Shown here: positions 51,575-61,800 of the stretch, in pieces | How positions within the stretch are numbered: position 1 is the stretch's first letter | How the letters are laid out: the number at the start of each line of letters is the position of its first letter | DNA from: CAZAMP01 sp964486455 | GTDB taxonomy: Bacteria > Eisenbacteria > RBG-16-71-46 > CAZAMP01 | Assembly: GCA_964486455.1 (NCBI GenBank) | Contig: CAZAMP010000006.1 | Span: forward strand, 1 to 64,000 | Reading direction: 5' to 3' | DNA: 64,000 nucleotides | Made by a program: the position numbers and the translations under genes | The notes under the pieces: generated by a model | Told to the model about the DNA's origin: nothing | The model's database searches: none | Seen by the model: only the letters and a program-made list of their open reading frames with translations

Positions 51575-52903
51575 TTAGGTGTCAAGCGAGGGGCCACCTG
51601 ATGGTTCGTCGAGCGCGTCACCGACCTCGAGGATGTCACTGACGGGAGAAGACAGGCGGACCGCGCGGACCTCGCCGGAGAGAAGATGGCGGGCACGATC
51701 GAGCGCCGAACCGAGCGATCCGAGAGGCTCGGCGCCCGTGCCTTCCAGCACGGACGGGTCCAGCTCGCTCACGAGCAGCAATCGGAAGCGCTCGGTGTGT
51801 CGCCGAAACGAGAGCGCCGTGTGCGAGTTCAAGCTGTACGCCGAGCGTAGCGCCGATTCAATCGAAACGCTGTCGGGGTGGGCAAACCACTGCAGCATCG
51901 TCTTCGATCCAACACCTTCCGCGCACCTGGCCGCGAGAATCGCGACGCCTCCGTCCCTCACCGCCGGGGAAAGATGCACGAGCGCCTTGTGTGCCTGTAC
52001 GAGATCGATGTCCTTCGGGCTTCCGCCCGCGTCGGCGACAACGAGATCGGCGGGCGCCGGGATCCGGACCCGATGTCGGGCGAGGTAGCGGCGGCAACCC
52101 ACCTCGTGCGCCTCGCCGAGGTCACCGGCCACCAGTCCGTCGATGCGGTGGTCCGGCGACAGGTAGGCGTTCAAGACGAAGACGGGGACCGATAGTCGCC
52201 CCACGGCATCGAGCATGTCCATGTGGACCGGGTTGCCGTCGAGATTCCCGGGCCGGCAGGCCGGGTTGAGGCCATGCCCTTCGGTTTCGTGAAGCACGAG
52301 GCGGTGATTGAGGCGAATCCCTTCGTACGAAGCGAGTCCCGGAAATATCGCCTTGCGACCGCCGGAGAACCCGGCGAAGTAGTGGAAGCCGATCGCGCCG
52401 ACGGCGATGGCGACGTCTTGCTCCTGAAAGCGGCGGTTCACGACGACGGGCGTGCCGGCCGCCGTCTCGGCGATCATCTCCAGCTCGTCATCATTGGTTG
52501 CATCGTGCGCCGCGCAGGAGAGCGAACCCGCCCATGCCTCCGGGACCAGCGAGCGCAGTCGGCCCAAGGGGTCGGGAGCGTGCGTGCCCCCCCCGGCCAG
52601 CAACGTCACGCGGAACCGGGCGGGGCCGCCCGCGTCGAGCAGGAAGCGGAACAGCGCCGGCAGGAGGTGATCAAGACCCGCGGGACGCGTCCGATCCGGG
52701 ATCACGATGGCGATCCGCCTCGCACCCGCCAGTCGGGCATCCAAACCCGCGCCCGTCGTCGGATGGAGGAGCAGATCTTCAACCGCCGCATCTTCATCGG
52801 GCTCGGCGTCGAAGGGAACGCGCGTCGGTGGCGGCATCCAGTCGACCCCGGACGGGGACGTCGCCTCCACCCACCCGTCGCCATAACGCGCGCGCACCTT
52901 CAC
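51575..52903 (-). CDS. larA: LarA-like nickel-pincer racemase family protein
   Basis: 442 residues. The LarA (DUF2088) active-site residues known from lactate racemase all have visible counterparts: Asp70/Arg73 (IPDRTRP), His108 (GGGTHAP), His174 (IGFHYFAG), Lys184 (GGRKAIFPG, the cofactor-linking lysine) and His200 (IRLNHRL), with a QxxK pair at 303-306. It should therefore carry the nickel-pincer nucleotide cofactor and act on a 2-hydroxy acid; the substrate is unknown. The cofactor genes larB, larC and larE are not in the window. It lies 4 nt after gatB. Confidence 0.85.
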   Translation of the reverse strand: MKVRARYGDGWVEATSPSGVDWMPPPTRVPFDAEPDEDAAVEDLLLHPTTGAGLDARLAGARRIAIVIPDRTRPAGLDHLLPALFRFLLDAGGPARFRVTLLAGGGTHAPDPLGRLRSLVPEAWAGSLSCAAHDATNDDELEMIAETAAGTPVVVNRRFQEQDVAIAVGAIGFHYFAGFSGGRKAIFPGLASYEGIRLNHRLVLHETEGHGLNPACRPGNLDGNPVHMDMLDAVGRLSVPVFVLNAYLSPDHRIDGLVAGDLGEAHEVGCRRYLARHRVRIPAPADLVVADAGGSPKDIDLVQAHKALVHLSPAVRDGGVAILAARCAEGVGSKTMLQWFAHPDSVSIESALRSAYSLNSHTALSFRRHTERFRLLLVSELDPSVLEGTGAEPLGSLGSALDRARHLLSGEVRAVRLSSPVSDILEVGDALDEPSGGPSLDT

Positions 52904-52907
52904 CTCT

Positions 52908-54359
52908 CTAGTCCCTCCCTCGGCGGTCCAACAGCTCGCGCGTCACGCGCCGCCCGACGTCCGGATCGAGCCGGCCACCGGCCAACCGCATCACCTGACC
53001 GAAGATGAACTCGAACGCCGGCGCCTTGCCGGCCAGATACTCCGAGACCGCCGCCGGGCTCTCCTCGATCGCGCGCTCCGCGATGGGCCGAATGGCATCG
53101 GGATCCGAGAGCATCCGCTCCCCGCTGCGCCGCAGGACCGCGTCAGCCGGCTCGCCCAGTCGCACCATCTCGGCGAAGACCGACTTCGCCATGGTGCGGC
53201 TGATCTCGTGTTCCGAGACGCGCGAGAGTAGCCCGCCGAGCGCCTCGGGTGAGACGGGTGCCTCCGTCGGCGTCGCTCCCGTCTCATGGAGAACGTGAAG
53301 CAGCTCGCCATGGACCCAGTTCGCGGCGAGCGTCGCGTCGCCCGCCACTCGCGCGGCACGCTCGAAGTAGTCCGCCAGGCCGGAGGTTGCCGTCAGACGC
53401 TCCGCATCCTCATGACGGATCCCATACTGCGAGATGAGTCGCGCGCGCCTTGCCGCCGGGAGCTCCGGCATCGACGCGCGGATTCGTGATGACCCCTCCG
53501 CATCCATGACGAGCGGCGGTAGGTCCGGCTCCGGGAAATAGCGATAGTCCTGCAATCCCTCTTTGCCTCTCATCGGGCGCGTCCGGCTCGCTGCAGCGTC
53601 CCAAAGCCGGGTCTCGTGTCGAACGTGTTCTCCCCGGCCGAGAATACCTGCCTGCCGGGCGATCTCGAACGTCAGTCCACGCGCGACGTTTCGAAACGAA
53701 TTGAGGTTCTTGAGCTCCGTCTTGGTCCCCAAGCTCTTGGATCCTTCCATCCCGACGGAGACGTTGGCGTCGCAGCGGAGGTTTCCCTCCTCCATGTTCC
53801 CAGCGCACACGCCAAGATACTCGACGAGCTGCTTCAGCGCCGCAAGCGCCGCGTGCGCTTCGTCCGGGGATCGAAGGTCGGGCTCCGTCACGATTTCGGC
53901 GAGCGGTATGCCCGCCCGATTGTAGTCCACACGACTGATCGACACGTTGCCTCGCGCTCCATGGAGCAACCGGCCGGCGTCCTCTTCGAGATGGATGCGC
54001 CGAATGCGAACGTCGCGTCGCTTCCCATCCGCGTCGATCACCACCGAGCCGCCGGTCGAAAGGGGCTCGTCGTATTGGGTGATCTGGTATCCCTTGGGAA
54101 GATCAGGGTAGAAGTAGCTCTTCCTTGCGAAACGGCTTCGCTCGTGGAGGGTCCCTCCAACAGCGTGGGCGAGAAGCGTCGCCAGCTCGACGGCTCGCCG
54201 GTTGACGACGGGAAGCACACCGGGATGGCCGAGGCAAACGGGACATACGTTGGAGTTCGGTGGGGCGTCAAAGCGCGTGGCGCAGGCGCAGAAGAGCTTC
54301 GATCGGGTCGTGAGCTGCACGTGCAGCTCAAGGCCGATGAACGCCTCAACCCGCGTCAC
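52908..54359 (-). CDS. gatB: Asp-tRNA(Asn)/Glu-tRNA(Gln) amidotransferase subunit B
   Basis: 483 residues from GTG 54359, overlapping gatA by 14 nt. Motifs: FIGLELHVQL, CVCLGHPG-type cysteines (CACATRF, CPVCLGHPG), KSYFYPDLPKGYQITQYD, in short YPDLPKGYQIT, and a C-terminal YqeY-like domain from about 340. GatB binds the misacylated tRNA and activates it with ATP. Confidence 0.95.
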   Translation of the reverse strand: MTRVEAFIGLELHVQLTTRSKLFCACATRFDAPPNSNVCPVCLGHPGVLPVVNRRAVELATLLAHAVGGTLHERSRFARKSYFYPDLPKGYQITQYDEPLSTGGSVVIDADGKRRDVRIRRIHLEEDAGRLLHGARGNVSISRVDYNRAGIPLAEIVTEPDLRSPDEAHAALAALKQLVEYLGVCAGNMEEGNLRCDANVSVGMEGSKSLGTKTELKNLNSFRNVARGLTFEIARQAGILGRGEHVRHETRLWDAAASRTRPMRGKEGLQDYRYFPEPDLPPLVMDAEGSSRIRASMPELPAARRARLISQYGIRHEDAERLTATSGLADYFERAARVAGDATLAANWVHGELLHVLHETGATPTEAPVSPEALGGLLSRVSEHEISRTMAKSVFAEMVRLGEPADAVLRRSGERMLSDPDAIRPIAERAIEESPAAVSEYLAGKAPAFEFIFGQVMRLAGGRLDPDVGRRVTRELLDRRGRD

Positions 54360-55851
54360 GCTCCCCCCTCTCGTCCATCCGGTTCGGCGAACGGCGATGC
54401 TCGCCGGTCTCGTCGAGAATGCACGAGGCGATCCTCAGGATCGTCTCCTCGCCATCGTCCGCTCCGAGAAGCTGAAGACCGATCGGCAATCCGTCGCTCG
54501 ACAGCCCCGCGGGAAACGAGAGCGCCGGATAACCGGTGAGGTTCGCACTGATCGTAAAGACATCTGAAAGGTACATCGCCAGTGGATCATCGATGCGTTC
54601 GCCGATTCGGAAGGCCGTCGTCGGCGAGGTCGGCAGAAGAACCACATCGACCGCGTCGAAAGCACGATCGATGTCGTCACGGATCAGTGCCCGGGCCCCC
54701 AGTGCCCGCCGATAGACCGCCTCGTGATAGCCCGCGCTCAATGCGTACGTCCCCAGGAGGATGCGCCGCTTGACCTCGAGACCGAACCCGGCGCGACGGA
54801 CGGCGGATATCGCGTCGACGAAGTCCGTTCCCTCTGCGCGTGGCCCGTATCGAATCCCGTCGTAGCGGGCCAGATTGGCGGACGCCTCGGCGCTCGCCAA
54901 GACATAGTAGGCGGCAACGGCGAGCCCGGGGTCCATGATGTCGATTTCGACGGTCCGCGCACCCAACGCCTCCGCGCACTCCCCGACCGCTTCCAAACAG
55001 TGGATGACATCCGCGTCGCATCCCGATCGGAGAAGACGCCTCGGGAGACCGATCGTGCGTCCTCGAAGTGGCGTGGGCGACGTGCCGCTTTCACATGGCG
55101 CCTCGGGTCGGCGCGGCGTATCGCATCGGGAGGTCGCGTCGAGCGGATCGTGACCACAGACCACACGCGAGACCAGCTCCAGGTCGTCGGGGGTACGGGC
55201 GAACCAGCCGATCTGGTCCAGTGACGACGCGAACGCGACGAGTCCGTTTCGCGAGACCGCTCCGTAGCGAGGCTTGAACGCCGGCACGCCGCAGAAACCG
55301 CCCGGCTGACGAACGGACCCGCCGGTGTCGGAACCGAGCGCGATGGGCGCCATCCCAGCAGCCACGGCGGCGGCCGATCCTCCGCTGGAACCGCCCGGCA
55401 CTCGCTCGCGATCCCACGGGTTTCGCGTTACACCGAATGCGGAGGTCTCGGTCGATGAGCCCATGCCGAACTCATCCAGATTCGTCTTTCCGATGACGAC
55501 GGCGCCGGCCGCCTTGAGGCGTTTGATCGCGGTTGCGTCGTAGTGGGGAACGTGCTGTGCAAGCATCTTGGACGCGCACGTCGTTCGGATGCCGGCCGTG
55601 CAGATGTTGTCTTTGACCGCGATGGGGACACCCGCGAGCGGACCGGGGTCACCTCCGCGCGCCACGCGCCTGTCGACGTGCGCCGCGGCCTCGCGGGCCG
55701 AATCGCCCGCGACACTGATGAACGCGCCTATGGCGTCGTCGCGTGCCGCGATGCGCGAAAGATGCGCGGCGATGACATCCGAGGCGGTGGTCCTACCCGA
55801 TCGTACCCATGCCGCGATCTCCGTCCCGGAGAGTCCGCAGAGGTCATTCAA
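54346..55851 (-). CDS. gatA: Asp-tRNA(Asn)/Glu-tRNA(Gln) amidotransferase subunit A
   Basis: 501 residues from TTG 55851, whose TTGA overlaps the gatC stop. The amidase Ser-cisSer-Lys triad is present: Lys in IAVKDNICTAG, Ser in GGSSGGSAAAVAAG and Ser in GSDTGGSVRQP. It releases ammonia from glutamine for GatB. Slightly longer than average because of an insert around residues 237-255. Confidence 0.95.
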   Translation of the reverse strand: MNDLCGLSGTEIAAWVRSGRTTASDVIAAHLSRIAARDDAIGAFISVAGDSAREAAAHVDRRVARGGDPGPLAGVPIAVKDNICTAGIRTTCASKMLAQHVPHYDATAIKRLKAAGAVVIGKTNLDEFGMGSSTETSAFGVTRNPWDRERVPGGSSGGSAAAVAAGMAPIALGSDTGGSVRQPGGFCGVPAFKPRYGAVSRNGLVAFASSLDQIGWFARTPDDLELVSRVVCGHDPLDATSRCDTPRRPEAPCESGTSPTPLRGRTIGLPRRLLRSGCDADVIHCLEAVGECAEALGARTVEIDIMDPGLAVAAYYVLASAEASANLARYDGIRYGPRAEGTDFVDAISAVRRAGFGLEVKRRILLGTYALSAGYHEAVYRRALGARALIRDDIDRAFDAVDVVLLPTSPTTAFRIGERIDDPLAMYLSDVFTISANLTGYPALSFPAGLSSDGLPIGLQLLGADDGEETILRIASCILDETGEHRRSPNRMDERGERDAG

Positions 55852-56162
55852 GCCGAGTCCTCGTCTCCGGCAACCCGAGGAGCGCTGAAGTGTCCGTCGC
55901 GCGCGCCGGACGTTTCTCGAAGCGCCTCATCCGGCGAGAGGCCCGCGATCACATCATCCTCGCGTAGCGTCATGGCGCGTTCGCCCGCGGGATCTCGCGC
56001 GCGGTCGATCGAACCGCCCGCACTCTCGAGACAGGTCATGTACTCCAGAATCGCCCCGAGATCGGAGCGCAGGCGTTCGATCTCGTCGTCGGACGCATCG
56101 ATCCGCGCGAGCGTTAACACGTGACGAACGGCTTCTTCGTCCAGGCTCACATTAGCCCGCAT
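55848..56162 (-). CDS. gatC: Asp-tRNA(Asn)/Glu-tRNA(Gln) amidotransferase subunit C
   Basis: 104 residues, typical of GatC: VRHVLTLARIDASDDEIERL, in short VLTLARIDASDDEIE, and MTLREDDVIAGLSPDEALRE, in short LREDDV. It stabilises the GatA-GatB interface. First of the gatCAB genes, 170 nt after pcrA; no promoter stands out in that gap. Confidence 0.92.
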   Translation of the reverse strand: MRANVSLDEEAVRHVLTLARIDASDDEIERLRSDLGAILEYMTCLESAGGSIDRARDPAGERAMTLREDDVIAGLSPDEALRETSGARDGHFSAPRVAGDEDSA

Positions 56163-56332
56163 TCTTCACCAGCTCCCTACTGAGGCTGCGAAGGCGCCGG
56201 CATCTCCAAGACGTCCTCATTTCGGTCTCCTCGACATACCGTCTGGTATGCCTGCGTCATCCTCCACTCCGTGCGCCTTGAATCTACACGCGCTTTCGCA
56301 CCCTCGTAACGGGACCTGGTGAGACGTGTGGG

Positions 56333-58546
56333 CTACCCCTCCAGATCCAGGTAGCGCGCGACGATCTTCCGCGTGACCTGTCCGGCGAATCGCACGGAGC
56401 ACTTCGCGTTGTCGCCGGCACCATCCTGTGCCAAGACGACGCCGCGACCGAACTTGGGATGTCGCACGACACGGCCGAGATATGTCGCGCCGCGATCCGC
56501 GTCGACGTCGATGGTCGGCTCCTCCCAGTCGAGGCCGGCATCAGGACCGGCGTCCTCCGGAAGACCCGTTTTGCGGACGAGCGGCCGCTTGAAGAAACGG
56601 CCGCTTTGGAGGCCGAGTCCCCAGGGATCCCGCTTGTCGAGGAGCTTGTCGGGGATCTCATCCACGAAACGAGAGAGCCGTGTGGCCATCTCGAGTCGGT
56701 TGAGACGCCGGCGATCGAGAGATCCGCTCAAATGGCATCGGCGCTGCGCGCGCGTGAGCGCCACGTAGAACAATCGCCGCTCTTCCTCCAGCTCCGCGAC
56801 ATCGTCCAGCGACGACGCGTGCGGGAAGAGGCCTTCGACAAGGCCCGAAACGAAGACCTCATCGAATTCGAGTCCCTTAGCGTTGTGGGTCGTCATCAAA
56901 GTAACGGCCTCCTCGCCGGGATCCCAGGCGTCGATGTCGGTCCTGAGCGAGACCTCGCCCAGATAGGGCTTGAATCCCGGTGTCTCGCTTCGAATCGAGA
57001 AGTAGCGAGCACCGGAAACGAGCTCGTCCAGGTTCTCGCGGGTGGATTGCGCTTCCGGCCCGCCGTCGATCAATCCAGCCCAGATGCCGCTCTCCCTGAT
57101 GACGTGTTCGATGGTCTCTTCGACGGGCTGTTCTTCCATGGCTTGGACCGAGCGGATCAGAGCACCGAAGGTCGCGAGTGACTCGGCGGCGCTTAGGGAG
57201 AGGGTGTCGATCGACCGCGCCTCGCAGGCCGCGCGAACCAGATCGCCGCCGTAGGTCGCCCCCGCGTCAACGAACCGGGCGAGCGAAACCTTCCCTATTC
57301 CTCGCCGCGGAACCTGGACGGCGCGCTCGAAACTCACCGCGTCCCGCGGATTCGCGGCCAGACGCAGATACGCGAGCACGTTCTTCACTTCCTTGCGTTG
57401 AAAGAAGTGAACACTGCCGACCAGCCGATACGGCACCCCATGCCGGATGCAGACTTCCTCGAACGGTCGCGATTGGGCGTTCGTCCGATAGAGCACGGCG
57501 AATTGCCACCAGCGCGCGCCGTCTTCCGCCTTCGCGGTGAGCATCCTCCTGACCACGTCCTCCGCCTCACGCTCCTCATCCGGCGCGATCATCAGCGTGA
57601 GCTTCTCTCCCTCGTCGTTCTCGGTCCAGAGCTCCTTGGGCTTTCGGCCGTTGTTGAACGAAACGACCGCGTTGGCGGCGGCCAGGATGCGCTTGGTGGA
57701 TCGGTAGTTCTGAACCAGACGAAGAACCTTCGCTTCGGGAAAGTGCTTCTCGAAATCGAGGATGTTGCGGATGTCCGCTCCACGCCAGCCGTAGATCGAC
57801 TGATCGTCGTCCCCCACCACGGTGAGGTTCCGATGCTTCGATGCCAGGAGGCGCGTGATCTCGAACTGAACGAGATTGGTGTCTTGGTACTCGTCGACGA
57901 GCACGTAGCGGAACCGATCCGCCAATCGGTCGCGCACATCGGGGGAATCCTCCAGAAGCCGAAGGGCCCGCAGCAGCAAGTCGTCGAAGTCGAGCGCGCC
58001 GAAATCGCCAAGGGCCTTCTCGTACTCGGCGTAGATGTCCGCCACCAGTTCCGCGTGCCGGGATGCCGCCGCGTCCCGCATCGCGGAGGCGGGCGTTCGC
58101 GAGCTCTTCGCCGTCGAGATACGCTCCAGGATCGACCGAGGGCGAAACTCCTGCTCGGTCAGATGGCGGCTCTTGATGGCCCTCTTCACCACCCGCAGGG
58201 AATCGTCGCGATCGAATATCGAGAAGTCGCGGTCGATCCCGGCGGCGCCCGCGTACCGTCGCAGCATACGCACGCAGGTGGCGTGAAACGTCCCCGCCCA
58301 CAGCCCGGCCGGCTGCCCCGAAAGGAGGCGCCCGATTCGCTCTCGCATCTCCTCGGCGGCCCTGTTTGTAAATGTAAACGCCAGAATGTGTTCCGGCGCT
58401 ATGTTCTTATTCTGGATAAGGTGCGCGACCTTGTGGGTCAGGACCCGTGTCTTCCCGCTCCCGGCACCGGCGAGAATGAGTACGGGACCGTCGGTCGCTT
58501 CGACGGCTTCGCGCTGAACCAGGTTGAGCTCTTCAAGGTGTCGCAT
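56333..58546 (-). CDS. pcrA: UvrD/PcrA-type 3'-5' DNA helicase
   Basis: 737 residues. SF1 helicase motifs in order: ILAGAGSGKTRVL (Walker A), AFTFTNRAAEEM, VDEYQDTN (Walker B), VGDDDQSIYGWRGAD, LVQNYRST, TTHNAKGLEFDEVFV and LFYVALTRAQRR. The C-terminus has the small beta domain with GRVVRHPKFGRGVVL that contacts RNA polymerase in PcrA. It unwinds DNA in excision and mismatch repair. Confidence 0.95.
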   Translation of the reverse strand: MRHLEELNLVQREAVEATDGPVLILAGAGSGKTRVLTHKVAHLIQNKNIAPEHILAFTFTNRAAEEMRERIGRLLSGQPAGLWAGTFHATCVRMLRRYAGAAGIDRDFSIFDRDDSLRVVKRAIKSRHLTEQEFRPRSILERISTAKSSRTPASAMRDAAASRHAELVADIYAEYEKALGDFGALDFDDLLLRALRLLEDSPDVRDRLADRFRYVLVDEYQDTNLVQFEITRLLASKHRNLTVVGDDDQSIYGWRGADIRNILDFEKHFPEAKVLRLVQNYRSTKRILAAANAVVSFNNGRKPKELWTENDEGEKLTLMIAPDEEREAEDVVRRMLTAKAEDGARWWQFAVLYRTNAQSRPFEEVCIRHGVPYRLVGSVHFFQRKEVKNVLAYLRLAANPRDAVSFERAVQVPRRGIGKVSLARFVDAGATYGGDLVRAACEARSIDTLSLSAAESLATFGALIRSVQAMEEQPVEETIEHVIRESGIWAGLIDGGPEAQSTRENLDELVSGARYFSIRSETPGFKPYLGEVSLRTDIDAWDPGEEAVTLMTTHNAKGLEFDEVFVSGLVEGLFPHASSLDDVAELEEERRLFYVALTRAQRRCHLSGSLDRRRLNRLEMATRLSRFVDEIPDKLLDKRDPWGLGLQSGRFFKRPLVRKTGLPEDAGPDAGLDWEEPTIDVDADRGATYLGRVVRHPKFGRGVVLAQDGAGDNAKCSVRFAGQVTRKIVARYLDLEG

Positions 58547-58831
58547 GTCAGGCCTCGATTCCTCGGGGATCTATCCGATGGCTCCGGTCGCCCGCGCAAT
58601 GCGCGCCCGTCGCCACGGAAAGGCTTGCCAAATCAAACATGAGGGTTGGCTGTTTCTCGACCCTGGGCCCGGTCCTCGTCCAGCGGAATCGGACGCGCAC
58701 CATCTGCTCCCGTACTCGCCCTCGCCAATGTTCACATGGGGTTGGCTATGCTCCGCTTGGCTCGGGCTCCGTGCGGTCCCACCTGACGCCCTCTCCCGCC
58801 TTTTCTCTCGCGGATTTCCGACAGATTGAGA
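58547..58831. other. Intergenic region, no recognised element
   Basis: 285 nt between the start of pcrA and the 3' end of tamB, both on the minus strand. No good promoter, terminator hairpin or RNA gene was seen. A 101-residue plus-strand frame crosses it but has no domain or ribosome-binding site. Confidence 0.5.
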
Positions 58832-61800
58832 CTAGTATTCGAACTTGAGACGGAAATCCAGGTTGTAGCGCTCTCCGACCTCGCCGGTATTGCCCAGCTG
58901 TTCCCGAATCACACTACCCCTCAGAAAGAAGATGTTGGAGAGTCGCGCTTCAAGCGAGAGCTCCTGATCCGGGGAAAGAGAGACCTCTGTCGTGTAACCG
59001 ATGGTGAGCTCATCGGTCAAGACCTTCACGAGATAGACTTGAGGGGTTTCTTCCCGCGTGCGGACTTCCACGCGTTCCACTCCCGGAACCAGCCCGGCGA
59101 TTTCCTGAACGAACAGGTCCATCACGAACTCAGTCGTCGGGGCGGTCCACTGGGCGGCGCCCGATTCCGCGCCGCTTCCGGCCGCGTAGCGTCCATAGGC
59201 CAAATAGCTCAGGATCTCGTCCTGGGAAAGCTCGAGCGCCATCGGCTCGGTCGACCAGTTGAACGTCGGACTCTGAAGGTTCCCGCCGATCGTCAGGATG
59301 ATCCGAGCGTCCGCACCCTCATAGCCCCGCTCGCGGGCGTAGGGCCCACTGATGGGGGTCTCGGCGACGATATCGAGATCGGGATTGACGCCGGGGACCT
59401 GTGGGAAGGTGAGGACGCCATGCGTGATGCGAAAGCGATTGTTGAGCACCGTCCACGTTCCCTCCAGGATCTGCAGAGATCCACCGACCAGCAAGTCTTC
59501 CGGGTAGTTCCGTACGGTCAAATCTCCATCGCCGATCACGAAGTTCGTCGAGGTCTGCACGTCACTGGTGCGCACGTTGATTCGTCCGACGTCCAGGGTG
59601 ACGTCATAGAGCGCGTCGCGTTCCTCTGGGCCGCGCTCGGGTCGAGAAGTTCCCCACCCGTAGATCTCGCCAAACTTGAAATCGAGAAGACCGTCTATTC
59701 GGGGCATCGTTTGCCCGACCGTCACGGAGTCGGGACTCACATTGAGATTGCCGTCGACCACGCCCGTGATGATCCCACCTTCGAAGAATCGGCAGTCCTT
59801 GAGCGAAACCTGGAAGCGGTACTCCGCGGATCCCTCCCAATGTCCGGTGCATCGGATCTTTCCCGACGACGATCCCCGCTGATCGGCCGTGAACTCCGTC
59901 AGCAGGATTCCCCGTTCTCGGAGATGTAGCCTGGCCACTGCGTTCTGGAAGGTTTCGTGCCGCCCCGCCCAGCGGAACTCGCCGTCGTTGAGCGTGAAAT
60001 CGCCGATCAGCACGGGGTCGCTCGGCGTCCCGCTGACACCGCCCCGCCCCGTGAAGCGGCCGGACGTCACGATGAAGTCGGGGATCATCGCGCTGAGGAG
60101 CGACAGCGGCGTCTCGGCGAGGTCGACGCTGAACTGCATCTCTTTTTCGATCGGCTCGATCGCCGGCTCGCCGATCTCGACACGGCAGGGGAAAAGCCCG
60201 GTCACCTGCGCGACATGACCTTCCGCCACAGCGTCGCAGCGGCTCAGCGTGAGCAGCGAGTCGCGGTAGACAGCTTCCAGCTCCAGTCGATCGAGCTCCT
60301 GGCCTCGGATCTTCACCGAGTCCGCGAACGCGTCGAGACGGACCTCAGGTCGGTCGAGACTGCCCACGACCTTGAGTGTTGCGGAGAGTCGCCCGCCAAG
60401 AGATTCCAGGAAATCCTGAGATTCGGCGAAACGAGCCTCCGGCAGAATGGCCGTGCGCTCGTCCTCCGGCTGCTCGTCGCCGTGATTCAACAGAGCACGG
60501 ATCTTCTGCGCGAGTCCCATGTCGAGCGCTTGGGCCTCTAGATCGAGCTCGACCCTGCGGTTCGATTCGACAAAGCCGGCCCATCCACCCGGAGCCGTGA
60601 GTGTCTTGAGCGGACTATCAGCCCCGGACACCCTCGCCACGACATCGGTCGATCCAGGTCCGATGTCGAGCCTGAGCTCGGACAGAACGATGGAATCGCC
60701 TCCTGCGGCGACGTGAACACGTAGGGAATCGGCGGTGATGTCGCCGAGCCGCACGCCCCTGACATGCCCGCTCCCGACGAGCCACGGCCACTCAGGGTGG
60801 TCTTGGTACTCGACGTCGACGTCGCAGATCGCACCGGTGGGAACATCGTCCAGAGGAAGCGAGATCAGATCGAAGATCGGAATCTCTTCTCCAATGAGCC
60901 GCCATTGGGGGAGCTTTCCGCCGGGGTCGGTGTCGAGCGACACGTCGAGGCGTCCACCGGCGAGCAGAAACGAGCCCGGCCCCATCGTCGCAAGTCCGTC
61001 ATCCCGGCGCGCCACGGGCATCGGAGCCTGAAGCGTGATCGGACCGATGGGGAGTTCGGCTTCCAGTGTTTCGATCCGGCCGCGCGTCCACGGTGGGTCG
61101 GCCCAGATCGTTCCCGATGCGACGATCGCAGTGTCACCGCCGGTGGCTGTGAATCGATCGACGGCAAGCGTATCGTCGAACGTCCCGGTCACGTGCATCG
61201 TCGCGAAGCGGCGACCGGAAAACACTGCCTCTTCCCCCGTCGCGCTCAGGCTGATGCTGAAAGGATCCAACACGCCGGAGAGCGTGTCGACCTCGATTCG
61301 CGCGACGTCGAGATCACCGACGGATAGATCTTTGATTCGGCCGATGCCTGTGAAATCGGGCGACAGAATGTCTCCTTCGATCTGAGCGTCAATTTCGGCG
61401 AGCCCGGCGAGATCATTGACACCGTGAAGCGAGACGAATCGCTCGATCGGTACGGCCTTCCCGGTCACGCTCGCTTCGACGTGCTTCTCAGGGAGGATCT
61501 CCGCCTTCCCATAGACCACGCCGCCACCCAAGAACGCGACGCTGTCGTGAACGCGGACGATGTCGCCGGGGATGAGGGTGATCAAGGTGAACAAACTGTC
61601 GAAGGGGACCGTCGCGTAGGTCGACGGTCCAAGCTCGCCCCGGATCACCATGCTCGGAAACAGCCTCTCGTAGTCGTTGCCTTCCAGACGAATGCGACCG
61701 CTGATGCGGTGTGGATGAAGGGCGACCAGCTCCTCGTGGACGGGAACATCCGTCAGGTCGACGTCGCGCACCCGGATGTCCGCCTCATAGCGTCTTGGCT

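Noticed and set aside
58524..58829. 101-residue plus-strand frame between tamB and pcrA
   Set aside because: No ribosome-binding site, no domain, overlaps the pcrA start, and is opposite in strand to both neighbours.
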